8,093 bases of DNA, taken from contig JAICSB010000130.1 of the NCBI GenBank assembly GCA_025937115.1, positions 1 to 8,093 of the forward strand. The letters run 5' to 3'. The stretch comes from Pseudonocardiaceae bacterium. Lineage in GTDB: Bacteria > Actinomycetota > Actinomycetes > Mycobacteriales > Pseudonocardiaceae. The translations under genes were made by a program, and so were the position numbers. This document shows, one piece after another, positions 1 through 5,989 of this stretch. The notes under the pieces were generated by a model. The model did not search any database. It was given only the letters and a program-made list of their open reading frames with translations, and was not told where the DNA came from. The number at the start of each line of letters is the position of its first letter. The first letter of the stretch is position 1.

Positions 1-170
1 CGAACAGCACCCCTAACACCAGCAGCGGCTGGACCACAGCCAGCGCGCCAACGTGCAGAGCGAAGGCGTGCAAGCCCCGCGCTGCGGTGCGCGAGGGTGG
101 CCGACACCGCGAAGGCGACGGCCGCGGCGACAGCCGCAGGGTAGTAGGCCAGCCCAGACGACACGCTCAT
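1..170 (-). pseudogene. Frameshifted N-terminal part of a DMT/EamA-type membrane transporter (runs off the left edge)
   Basis: Read on the minus strand from ATG at 168-170, preceded by GGTGGG, the first frame gives a hydrophobic helix followed by the motif AHRSA (to about 78). In that frame the rest is arginine-rich and not membrane-like. In the next frame, from 70 to the edge, the sequence reads HAFALHVGALAVVQPLLVLG, which closely resembles the second-helix region of actinobacterial drug/metabolite-type transporters (typically ALHxGxLAVVQPLLVxGLLF). Intact relatives, as I know them, have roughly 25 more residues between the HR motif and this segment. A deletion of several dozen bases that also shifted the frame is therefore the simplest explanation. 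The 3' end lies outside the window, so I cannot say whether the remainder is intact. A single base-call error would not explain the missing residues. The family assignment rests on remembered family patterns. Confidence 0.6.
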
Positions 171-346
171 CCCACCGCGCATGCTGTCACTCTGGACCAT
201 GAGGCGCTGGATCCCGTGAGGCCGATTCGGGCTGTTCGTGCGTTTGAGGCACTGCGGCCGCAAGCGAGCAGCCGGGGAAGCAGCACCGCACGACCCGGAT
301 GCCTAAGAGCCCTGCCACAACTTCACCTACCCGAGGAGACAAATCC

Positions 347-514
347 ATGAACTACTACGAGCTGTTGATCGCGCTCGGTTTGCTGTTCCTGGCGGCGAGC
401 TTCCTGGTGACGCACCGGACAGGGCGTATCGCCCTGGTCGTCCTGTCCTGTGTGGCGTTCCTCGTGGCCGCGATCCTGACCGTTGCCGGGACTGTCGGCG
501 TGCCAGGCGGCTGA
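347..514 (+). CDS. Small two-helix membrane protein, 55 aa, function unknown
   Basis: ATG at 347 has a strong ribosome binding site, GAGGAG at 333-338, with 8 nt spacing. That is why I prefer it to an upstream in-frame start at 299. The product is almost entirely two hydrophobic helices: residues about 4-20 and about 27-49, joined by a short polar turn with HRTGR. The charge pattern suggests the turn is cytoplasmic and both ends face outward. There is no cleavable signal or recognised motif, and I do not recognise the family. It is divergent from the broken transporter on its left, and the gap of about 175 bp between them shows no clear promoter to me. The ribosome binding site, size and helix pattern make it a credible gene despite its length. 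Confidence 0.68.
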   Translation: MNYYELLIALGLLFLAASFLVTHRTGRIALVVLSCVAFLVAAILTVAGTVGVPGG

Positions 515-543
515 GTGATCACTACCCTTGCCACGCCGCACCA

Positions 544-732
544 GGCGCCGCGTTTGACTTGGGCACTTACTTGGCCTCCGGTACGACCCGCGAAACTTCG
601 CAGAGCAACGGCAGGGCCTGGCCCATTGTCTGCCTGCTGCGTGCGTTCGGGGCATTCGGCCTGGGTTGGCACGACAGTGCTTATCAGTTGCTTGTCACGC
701 GCCTGAAGAGGATCGCCCGACGATCACGCTGA
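544..732 (+). pseudogene. Possible gene remnant with no start codon (unrecognised C-terminal fragment)
   Basis: This frame is open up to TGA at 730-732 and reads like protein near its end: WPIVCLLRAFGAFGLGWHDS, then YQLLVTRLKRIARRSR. It is a mixed hydrophobic and aromatic stretch ending in a basic tail. No ATG or GTG start lies in this frame after the preceding gene, and the few TTG codons (559, 571, 688) have no ribosome binding site. It could be the 3' piece of a truncated gene. I do not recognise a family, and third-position G/C bias is only moderate, so a chance open frame remains possible. The weak inverted repeat TTGAG/CTCAA at 745-759, followed by TTTT at 769-772, lies just after the stop but is too short to call a terminator. 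Confidence 0.28.
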
Positions 733-1089
733 GTTTGTATGTCGTTGAGAGCTGCTCAAAGACCGCGCTTTTGATTGGTCTCGTCCTGCTGCGGTCACAC
801 CGCTTCATGGGCGTCACCCGCGGGGCGACGAGACGATCCCGTTTCCCGCCGGTCCCGGCGCTTGCCTACCGGTGGACCCGGACTGGCCGGGGCGTCGGTC
901 ATGTTCGGGCTCTCCCGGAAGGTCGGTGTGCTCGGGCTCGTCGCGCGCGGCTTCCAGCCCGCACCCCAGGCCCTGCTCAGCGTGTTGACCGAGTCGCCGT
1001 CCTGGCGCTGCTCGCCGTCCCGATCGTGGAGCGAGCACGCGCTCATCAAGCGGCGTAACCGTTCCTCGGGGGCATACTGTCACCTCGTG
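733..1089 (+). other. Gene-poor stretch upstream of the glutamate-receptor-like gene
   Basis: No convincing gene or promoter is visible here. The frame of the downstream receptor gene is open through much of the region, but what precedes residue 1 of my call is rich in arginine, serine and tryptophan and would bury the signal peptide. A protein-like patch begins at ATG 901 (MFGLSRKVGVLGLVARGFQ) in the receptor frame. Another ends at TAA 1056-1058 in a different frame (VAVLALLAVPIVERARAHQ). Together these could be a small frameshifted gene, but I recognise neither half. Confidence 0.3.
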
Positions 1090-2202
1090 ATGATCCGAAC
1101 ACGCAGATGGGCGGCCATCGTTGGGGTAGGGCTGATACTGACAGTGGCCGGAGGGTCAGCGGCGTCCGCGGATACCACGAGGCGAGACGCCGACGGCGCA
1201 CCAGGCAGCATCATCAAGGTGGGGATCAAGCCACTCGACCCGTTCGTTACCAGAAACGGCGATCAGTATCACGGCTTCAGCATCGACTTATGGAACGAGA
1301 TCGCGCGGCGCAACTCCTGGCAGACGAGCTACGTCTGGCACGACACCCTGCCCCCGCTGCTGACGGATGTGCAAACCTCCACCGTCGACGTCGGCATCGC
1401 CGGGATCACCATCACCAAGGACCGCGAGCACGCACTCGACTTCAGCTATCCCATGTTCAGCGCCGGGCTAGAAGTCATGACCACACCCCGCGGTAGCTCA
1501 TCGAACTGGACCAGCGAGCTGGCCAGCTTCCTCACCGCTGGGCTGGGGCGCTACCTGCTGACGCTGCTGGCCGCCTTGATCATCGCGGGGCACCTGGTCT
1601 GGCTCGCCACCCGGCGTCGTACCCAGCTCGGCTACCTCGCTGGCGTCGGGCTGGGGATATACCAGGCCGCTGGGCTCGGGCTGGTCGGAGACTACGGCGT
1701 CGCGGACCCCAAACGGCCGCTGGGCCGCGCCGCCGCAGTGATCTGGACCATCGTGGGCGTCAGCTTCGTCTCGGTGTTCACCGCAGCCCTCGCTAGCCAG
1801 CTGACCGTGCAGAACATCCAAAGCAAGATCACCGGGGTGCAGGACCTGAGCGGGGCGAAGGTGGCCACCGTCACCGGCAGCTCAGCGGCCGGGTATCTGA
1901 CAGCCCACGCCATCCCCTTCACCGGCGTCCCCACCATCAACGACGCCTACCGGCAGCTGGATTCCGGCGGGATCGATGCCATCGTCTTCGATGCTCCAGT
2001 CCTGCAAAACCACATCAAGCGCACCCGCAGCACCGACGAGACCATGGTCGGCGGCATCTTCACGCGCGAAAACTACGGCATCGCGCTACCGACCGGTTCG
2101 GCGCTGCGCAAGCAGATCAACGAGACATTGCTCGACATCACAGCCGACGGCACCTACGACGAGCTCTACTCCAAGTACTTCGAGGACGCGAACTCCGGTT
2201 GA
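1090..2202 (+). CDS. Prokaryotic ionotropic glutamate receptor-like ligand-gated channel protein (periplasmic-binding lobes plus pore module)
   Basis: The product is 370 aa. Residues 1-27 are a signal peptide (basic RTRR, hydrophobic core, cleavage likely after ASA). Lobe S1 (about 42-133) carries GFSIDLWNEIA and AGITITKDREHALDFSYP, the layout of solute-binding family 3 and of receptor ligand-binding cores. Arg112 sits where the ligand carboxylate-binding arginine is expected. A pore module follows: TM1 about 153-174, P-loop about 187-205, TM2 about 213-238, the latter ending VFTAALASQLTVQ, which parallels the SYTANLAAFLTVE segment of animal receptors. Lobe S2 (about 244-363) has Asp301 in AIVFDAPV as a likely amino-group contact. 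In potassium-selective relatives such as Synechocystis GluR0 the filter is TVGYG. Here it reads LVGDYG (198-203) followed by DPKRPLGR, so ion selectivity is uncertain. The start is set by the signal peptide. GTG at 1087 is equally possible and no strong ribosome binding site is visible. Conduction and ligand identity are inference. Confidence 0.88.
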   Translation: MIRTRRWAAIVGVGLILTVAGGSAASADTTRRDADGAPGSIIKVGIKPLDPFVTRNGDQYHGFSIDLWNEIARRNSWQTSYVWHDTLPPLLTDVQTSTVDVGIAGITITKDREHALDFSYPMFSAGLEVMTTPRGSSSNWTSELASFLTAGLGRYLLTLLAALIIAGHLVWLATRRRTQLGYLAGVGLGIYQAAGLGLVGDYGVADPKRPLGRAAAVIWTIVGVSFVSVFTAALASQLTVQNIQSKITGVQDLSGAKVATVTGSSAAGYLTAHAIPFTGVPTINDAYRQLDSGGIDAIVFDAPVLQNHIKRTRSTDETMVGGIFTRENYGIALPTGSALRKQINETLLDITADGTYDELYSKYFEDANSG

Positions 2203-2349
2203 AGTCAAGCTGGCCACCCAGGCGCGCGCCGGGTCAAGTCCCCAGGAGTGGTGTTTCGCGGTTGACGCGTGATCCTTGTGAAGTTGTCAGGCGCTGAGCG
2301 CCGGAATGTGGTTGGTCGGCACCTCCTCAGTGGCCGCGGTGGAGTCGGG
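2203..2349. other. Spacer between the receptor gene and the recombinase remnant
   Basis: No gene is supported here. Minus-strand frames that continue from the recombinase remnant reach stops within this stretch (for example TGA at the end of an LSA segment near 2295) without recognisable catalytic motifs. I see no clear terminator for the receptor gene. The GC-rich tract around 2220-2232 does not form a convincing stem. Confidence 0.4.
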
Positions 2350-2711
2350 CACGAGGTTAAGGGGGCCTTGGCCAGGACGTCGACCCGAGTCGAGTCAAGA
2401 TCGGTCACGGCCAACCCGAGCAGCTCCGGAGCCGATGCCGGTATCGCCCAACAGGAGGATCAGGGCGGTGCCACGGCGCTCGATGAACTCGGCGCCCTTG
2501 CACATAGCCAACGGTGCGAGCAGCTGCTCGTCGGACGGGTACCAGGACGGGCTGGTCCGGGACGTGCGGAGGCTTCATCCGGTCGACGGGTTGTAGTGGC
2601 CTCGCCATCGTCGACTAGCCAGCGCCAGAGTTGCTGCAGGACCTTGTAGGTACCGGCGACGGTGCTGGCGCGCCAGGCGGCCTCACCGCAGCCACCGTCG
2701 CCGGGGCCGGA
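2350..2711 (-). pseudogene. Tyrosine recombinase/integrase pseudogene, split over several frames
   Basis: Successive minus-strand pieces assemble into one phage-type integrase. About 2690-2600 gives WRASTVAGTYKVLQQLWRWL followed by VDDGEATT. About 2590-2546, in another frame, gives PVDRMKPPHVPDQPV. About 2535-2425, in a third, gives SDEQLLAPLAMCKGAEFIER followed by RGTALILLLGDTGIGSG. About 2426-2352 gives ELLGLAVTDLDSTRVDVLAK. This order (core-binding helix with QxxxRWLVDxGE, the PPHVPxQPV linker, DEQL-ALLA-CKG, RRDTAI, DTGxR-xELLGL) is standard for actinobacterial tyrosine recombinases. At least three frameshifts are needed. The first catalytic arginine of the DTGxR motif is glycine here, and nothing resembling the HxxR or the tyrosine nucleophile region remains before 2203. 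It is inactive. It directly abuts, and is in frame with, the stop of the 113-aa gene upstream. Confidence 0.78.
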
Positions 2712-3053
2712 CTATTCGTCGGCGAGGAAGTTCTCAACAGTAGCGTTGTGGACCGTGACTGGACCAGTGATGAGCTGCTCGGTAGTGGCGATGATGATGT
2801 GACTCGCGGTGTCGTCGGTGAGTCCGAGCGTGCTGGCGAGGGTGTGTAGGTCCGCGCCGGACAGGGCCAGCCGGACTGCGGCCCAGACCGTCTCCAGTGG
2901 CGTGTCGAGTGCGGCGAGGCTGTCGGGCAGCCCACTGTCGGCCCACTGCCGCGGGTGCTCGCGCGCCACGACCTGCGCGGGGAGCTTCGCGAGGTCACCC
3001 AGCGCATCGGGGGTGGGGCCCTCGCCGGTGGATCGAGGCGGGGTCGTGTCCAT
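2712..3053 (-). CDS. Hypothetical protein, 113 aa, with a helix-turn-helix-like segment
   Basis: The start at ATG 3051-3053 is chosen because GGAG (3061-3064) lies 7 nt upstream; an in-frame start at 3098 has no such support. The N-terminal 20 residues are proline- and threonine-rich and probably disordered. Residues about 20-45 are polar helix with a WADSGLPDSL segment. Residues about 50-95 are predicted helical and include ADLHTLASTLGLTDDTASHI, spaced like a helix-turn-helix. This could mean DNA binding, but the resemblance is weak. There is no membrane segment or signal peptide. The stop TAG (2712-2714) is immediately followed, in the same frame, by recombinase-like sequence, and the last residues VENFLADE also look like a recombinase core-binding segment. 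The C-terminus may therefore be chimeric. I do not recognise the family. Confidence 0.6.
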   Translation of the reverse strand: MDTTPPRSTGEGPTPDALGDLAKLPAQVVAREHPRQWADSGLPDSLAALDTPLETVWAAVRLALSGADLHTLASTLGLTDDTASHIIIATTEQLITGPVTVHNATVENFLADE

Positions 3054-3181
3054 GGGTTGACTCCAGTGTGGGCAATTGGCCATCCGGTCTGAGGCCATGT
3101 CAGGGGGCGATCCAGACTGTCATGGGCAGGGGAACTGGTTACTGCGAGATGGCAGGGGGTAACTGACTGCAACCTAGATGA

Positions 3182-3355
3182 CGCGAGCAGAAGGGATGGT
3201 TTCTGAGTGGCGAGCACCTGGAGGCGGGGAATTACCTCGTGCTGCGACACCAGCCGAAGGTCTCCGACGCCCAGACACTGCGGCAGGACACCACCCCCGT
3301 GGAAGTCGAGCATCACGAGGACCTGATCACCGCGCCGCACGCCGACGCCCACTGA
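3182..3355 (+). pseudogene. 3' end of an unrecognised gene, start lost
   Basis: The frame opens after TGA at 3179-3181 and closes at TGA 3353-3355. It reads convincingly as protein: GWFLSGEHLEAGNYLVLRHQ, then PKVSDAQTLRQDTTPVEVEH and HEDLITAPHADAH. Codons from about 3230 on mostly end in G or C. There is no ATG or TTG start before the core and no ribosome binding site, so this is best read as a truncated C-terminal portion. The perfect hairpin that begins 18 nt after the stop fits the natural end of a plus-strand transcript and supports this being real former coding sequence. I cannot name the family. The alternating hydrophobic residues in GNYLVLRHQ suggest a beta strand. Confidence 0.42.
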
Positions 3356-3373
3356 CACGCTCCGATCCCGTGA

Positions 3374-3407
3374 CTTGCCCCGGCGACCTCCCAGGCGCCG
3401 GGGCAAG
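3374..3407 (+). terminator. Perfect 12-bp GC-rich hairpin, probable terminator
   Basis: CTTGCCCCGGCG (3374-3385) pairs perfectly with CGCCGGGGCAAG (3396-3407) around a 10-nt loop. It starts 18 nt after the stop at 3353-3355. There is no T-run after it, which is common for actinobacterial terminators. It separates two gene remnants, so it now probably ends no useful transcript in the plus direction, though it could still stop read-through. Confidence 0.68.
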
Positions 3408-3421
3408 GGTGCTCCAAAGGT

Positions 3422-3625
3422 GGGACGAGCATCTGCCCCGTCGAAGCAATCACCGCCGAAGACGACATGTTCCCCGAAGACGCCCCGTTTCTCCAAGAAA
3501 ACGCCCGGTTCTTCATCGAGACACTGCCTGGCCGAACCGAACCTCTGGGATCACCCGGCGGAGCGACCAAGATAGGACCAATCGGCGTCGACCCACCTTT
3601 CGTGCACGACTATGTCCCGCTATGA
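3422..3625 (+). pseudogene. C-terminal fragment of a 7Fe-type (FdxA-like) ferredoxin
   Basis: From about 3431 the frame reads ICPVEAITAEDDMFPED, then LQENARFFIETLP and LGSPGGATKIGPIGVDPPF, ending at TGA 3623-3625. This matches the second half of actinobacterial ferredoxins of the 105-115 residue type: the last cysteine of a CxxCxxCxxxCP cluster motif followed by VEAI, the acidic loop, ANxxFF and the LGSPGGA-K-G tail. Only about 64 residues remain. The upstream residues in frame (GCSKGGTS) have no CxxCxxC, and the terminator-like hairpin sits just ahead. At least the first 45 residues and nearly all cluster ligands are missing, so it cannot bind its iron-sulfur clusters. The frame is otherwise intact to the end with a plausible stop, which suggests a clean 5' truncation rather than long drift. 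Confidence 0.8.
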
Positions 3626-3664
3626 CGGGCCCGGGTGAAGGGTGAGATTGGCCTGAGCTGGGAA

Positions 3665-4045
3665 TCAGTGTGGCTGGTCGGCGACGCGGCAGGGGATGTC
3701 AGTGGTTTCTCCGAGGTGGTAGCTGGCGCACACGCGGTGGTAACCGTCGGCGATCTGCAGCGCGATTGCGTGACCGAGGTTGCCCCGAATCAGCAGGACG
3801 GGTGATAGCGCCTTGTTGATTTTCATTTTGGCCAGGTCGGCTGCCACGTGTGGATCATCTTGGGCGAGCAGTGGAAGCCCGGATGCGCGCAATATGTCCT
3901 TGGCCTTGTATTGCTCGATGGGGGCAGTTTTGAGCTGCACGATCAGATTGCTCACCAGAGTACTCGTCGCGACCAGCGACAGGTAGGAGGCGGCGGCCGG
4001 GTAGTCGTGTGCTTCCGGCTCGGCTTTCCAGGTCACCTTGCTCAT
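3665..4045 (-). CDS. ParB/sulfiredoxin-fold-like small protein with DGYHR motif, 126 aa
   Basis: ATG at 4043-4045 has GGGAG (4053-4057) 7 nt upstream, so I use it instead of the longer open frame, whose extra N-terminus is arginine- and proline-rich shadow sequence. The protein begins MSKVTWKAEPEAHDYPAAAS. A central helical part follows (about 20-75, with YKAKDILRASGLPLL), then LSPVLLIRG at about 80-88 and LQIADGYHRVCASYHL at about 96-111. The pattern PVLLxRG...IADGYHR resembles the nucleotide-binding fold shared by ParB N-terminal domains and sulfiredoxin, where a GxxR motif contacts phosphate. Similar stand-alone proteins occur in actinobacteria with no known function. It begins 68 bp downstream of the SulP gene on the same strand, so co-transcription is likely. 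A catalytic role is inference only. Confidence 0.84.
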   Translation of the reverse strand: MSKVTWKAEPEAHDYPAAASYLSLVATSTLVSNLIVQLKTAPIEQYKAKDILRASGLPLLAQDDPHVAADLAKMKINKALSPVLLIRGNLGHAIALQIADGYHRVCASYHLGETTDIPCRVADQPH

Positions 4046-4113
4046 GTGTGTGCTCCCTGCTCGCTGTGTGGGCCGAGGGTTATCGGGCACCGCGTCGCGT
4101 CTCGATCGAATCC

Positions 4114-5880
4114 TCATGTCGGTTGAGCGTCGGGGTCTGAGGTCGGGGTGGTGTCGTCGCGGTTGAAGGCTTCGAGGGCCGCTCCGGCGGTGTCGAAGTA
4201 GGCGTCTGTACCGACTGCGGTGGTGATTCCGTAGCGGTCCAGTTGGGCGCGGACCGGTTCGATGATGTTGGAAAGGACCAGGCGGGTGCCGTGGGCGTGT
4301 TGTTGTTGGTGAACGCGGATTAGGACGGAGGCGGCGGTGTAGTCCACGTCGCCGATGGCCGCGCCGTCCAGGCACAGCCAGGCCGGCGGGTCAGCGTGCT
4401 GGGTCAGGGTGGTGATGTCGGCGGCGAGGCGGGAGGCGTTGGCGAAGTAGAGGCTGGTGCCGAAGCGGTAAATGACCAGCCCATCGGTGGTGCGTATGCC
4501 CGCGGCGACGGATTGCGACTGCCAGTGTCCTGCCTTTGATTTCACCAGCACGCTGCTGCGCGGGTCGTAGCTGTGGCGCAGGTGGTCGATGATGGAGGCC
4601 ACGACAGCCAGCAGCACGCCCTGCTCCACACCGATGAACACCACTCCGGCCGCGGTGAGTGCCGCGACGAGGAACTCCTCACGACGTACGGTATAGATGC
4701 GGCACATCCCGGCAACGTCGATCAGTTCGATGCCGATGAGGAACACCACGCTGGCCAAGACGGCAATCGGCAGGTAGGCCAGTGGCCCGGTGAGTATCAG
4801 CACGACCAGCAGCACGACCACGGCAGCGGTCAGCTGGGAGAGTTGGCTGCGGCCTCCGGCGCCATCGACCATCTGAGTTTTGGTGGGGCTGCCATTGACG
4901 ACGAAGGTGCCGGTGAACGCGGCGGAGAGGTTGGCGCCGGCCAGGCCGACCAGGTCGCGATCCTCGTTGACGGTCTCGTCGTAGTTGGCCGCGTAGGCCC
5001 GAGATGTCGCAGCGCTTTGAGCCACGATCACCACGAACATCGACACCGCGGTGGGCAGCAGCCGGCTGAGGTCGCCTAGAGCGAGGCTCGGGGTGCTCAG
5101 GTGCGGAAGCCCGGATGGGACCACGCCCAGCAGATCTACCCTGTATCCGGCCAGGTTCACGAGCCGGCTGAGGGCGATCGCGCCGACGACAGCGATCAGT
5201 GCGCCGGGTACCCGGCGAGTTAGCCGCCTGATCCCGACGACCAGTATGATCACCCCGAGGGAGACCAGCGCAGCAGCCACGTTGGTGTGCGGAATCGCTT
5301 TCAGGGTGTCGATGAGCTTGGTCGCGGTGTGGCTGCCCGCGGCGCGGACCCCGAGCATGTCGGCTAGCTGCCCGGAGGCGACCTGAATACCGACTCCAGT
5401 CAGGAAACCCACCAGCACGGTTCGAGACAGGAAGTTCGCCAGGAAACCCAACCGCACCAACCGGGCAAGCAGCAGAAGCGCTCCCATGAGCAGCGCAGCC
5501 GTCCCGGCGAGCTGCACATAACGCGACGAACCGACCCCGGCCACGCCGACCAGCCCGGCGGCCAGGATCGCCGCAGTGGCCGAGTCCGCCGCCACCACCA
5601 GATGCCGGGAAGACCCCAGCAGCGCGAACACCACCATCGGAACCAGCATCGTGTACAGACCGCTGACCACCGGCATACCAGCAATGCGGGCATAACCCAG
5701 GACCTCAGGAACCGCCAGTGCCGCCAACGTCACGCCGGCCACAGCGTCCGGGCCCAGCCGGGATCTCCCGATCGGCAGCAGACCCCCAAGCACCGGCAAC
5801 CTCACGCGGCTCACCTTGCCCGCACTCGCGATCGATGACACCAACAAGCTAGCGCTGGCTGATCGGGTCAGCTGTCTCAT
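4114..5880 (-). CDS. SulP-family inorganic anion transporter with C-terminal STAS domain
   Basis: The product is 588 aa, a normal length for a bacterial SulP permease. Residues about 42-435 are the multi-helix transport core. Its signatures include YARIAGMPVVSGLYTMLVP (63-81), ALLGSSRHLVVAADSATAA (86-104) and TGTFVVNGSPTKTQMVDGAG (323-342). Residues about 465-573 form a STAS domain with LCLDGAAIGDVDYTAASVL at the usual switch-loop position; the last 15 residues are an acidic, disordered tail. There is no carbonic anhydrase fusion. Members move sulfate, bicarbonate, dicarboxylates or similar anions, usually coupled to H+ or Na+, and the substrate cannot be read from sequence. The start at 5880 has only a weak AAGG upstream. 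The first 30 residues are poorly conserved, so GTG codons nearer residue 23 are alternatives. The first bases overlap the open frame that continues from the broken oxidoreductase. It probably heads a two-gene operon with the DGYHR gene. Confidence 0.95.
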   Translation of the reverse strand: MRQLTRSASASLLVSSIASAGKVSRVRLPVLGGLLPIGRSRLGPDAVAGVTLAALAVPEVLGYARIAGMPVVSGLYTMLVPMVVFALLGSSRHLVVAADSATAAILAAGLVGVAGVGSSRYVQLAGTAALLMGALLLLARLVRLGFLANFLSRTVLVGFLTGVGIQVASGQLADMLGVRAAGSHTATKLIDTLKAIPHTNVAAALVSLGVIILVVGIRRLTRRVPGALIAVVGAIALSRLVNLAGYRVDLLGVVPSGLPHLSTPSLALGDLSRLLPTAVSMFVVIVAQSAATSRAYAANYDETVNEDRDLVGLAGANLSAAFTGTFVVNGSPTKTQMVDGAGGRSQLSQLTAAVVVLLVVLILTGPLAYLPIAVLASVVFLIGIELIDVAGMCRIYTVRREEFLVAALTAAGVVFIGVEQGVLLAVVASIIDHLRHSYDPRSSVLVKSKAGHWQSQSVAAGIRTTDGLVIYRFGTSLYFANASRLAADITTLTQHADPPAWLCLDGAAIGDVDYTAASVLIRVHQQQHAHGTRLVLSNIIEPVRAQLDRYGITTAVGTDAYFDTAGAALEAFNRDDTTPTSDPDAQPT

Positions 5881-5989
5881 CGTGCCGGCCTTGCCGGGGA
5901 GGTGGCGTCGGGCTGACGCTGCACAGCGTTACGTCACGACGCGCTCTGTCGCGACGACGCATCAGCCCTGCCTGCGCGAGCAGGTCATT

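Noticed and set aside
775..1089. N-terminal extension of the glutamate-receptor-like protein
   Set aside because: The extra 105 residues are basic and low-complexity and would place the signal peptide internally. The signal peptide starting at 1090 fixes the start.
2615..3496. Long minus-strand open frame of 293 codons
   Set aside because: It is out of phase with the recombinase remnant and the 113-aa gene on the same strand, and antisense to the 3182-3355 tail and the ferredoxin fragment. Its product is a Ser/Pro/Arg-rich shadow with no motif.
3178..3645. Plus-strand open frame of 155 codons
   Set aside because: Arginine- and proline-rich translation. The real signals here, in a different reading phase, are the unknown gene tail and the ferredoxin fragment.
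5930..5965. Palindrome GTCGCGAC and repeated GCGTCGT upstream of the SulP gene as an operator
   Set aside because: Short GC-rich matches of this kind are expected by chance in such DNA, and no promoter boxes are visible around them.
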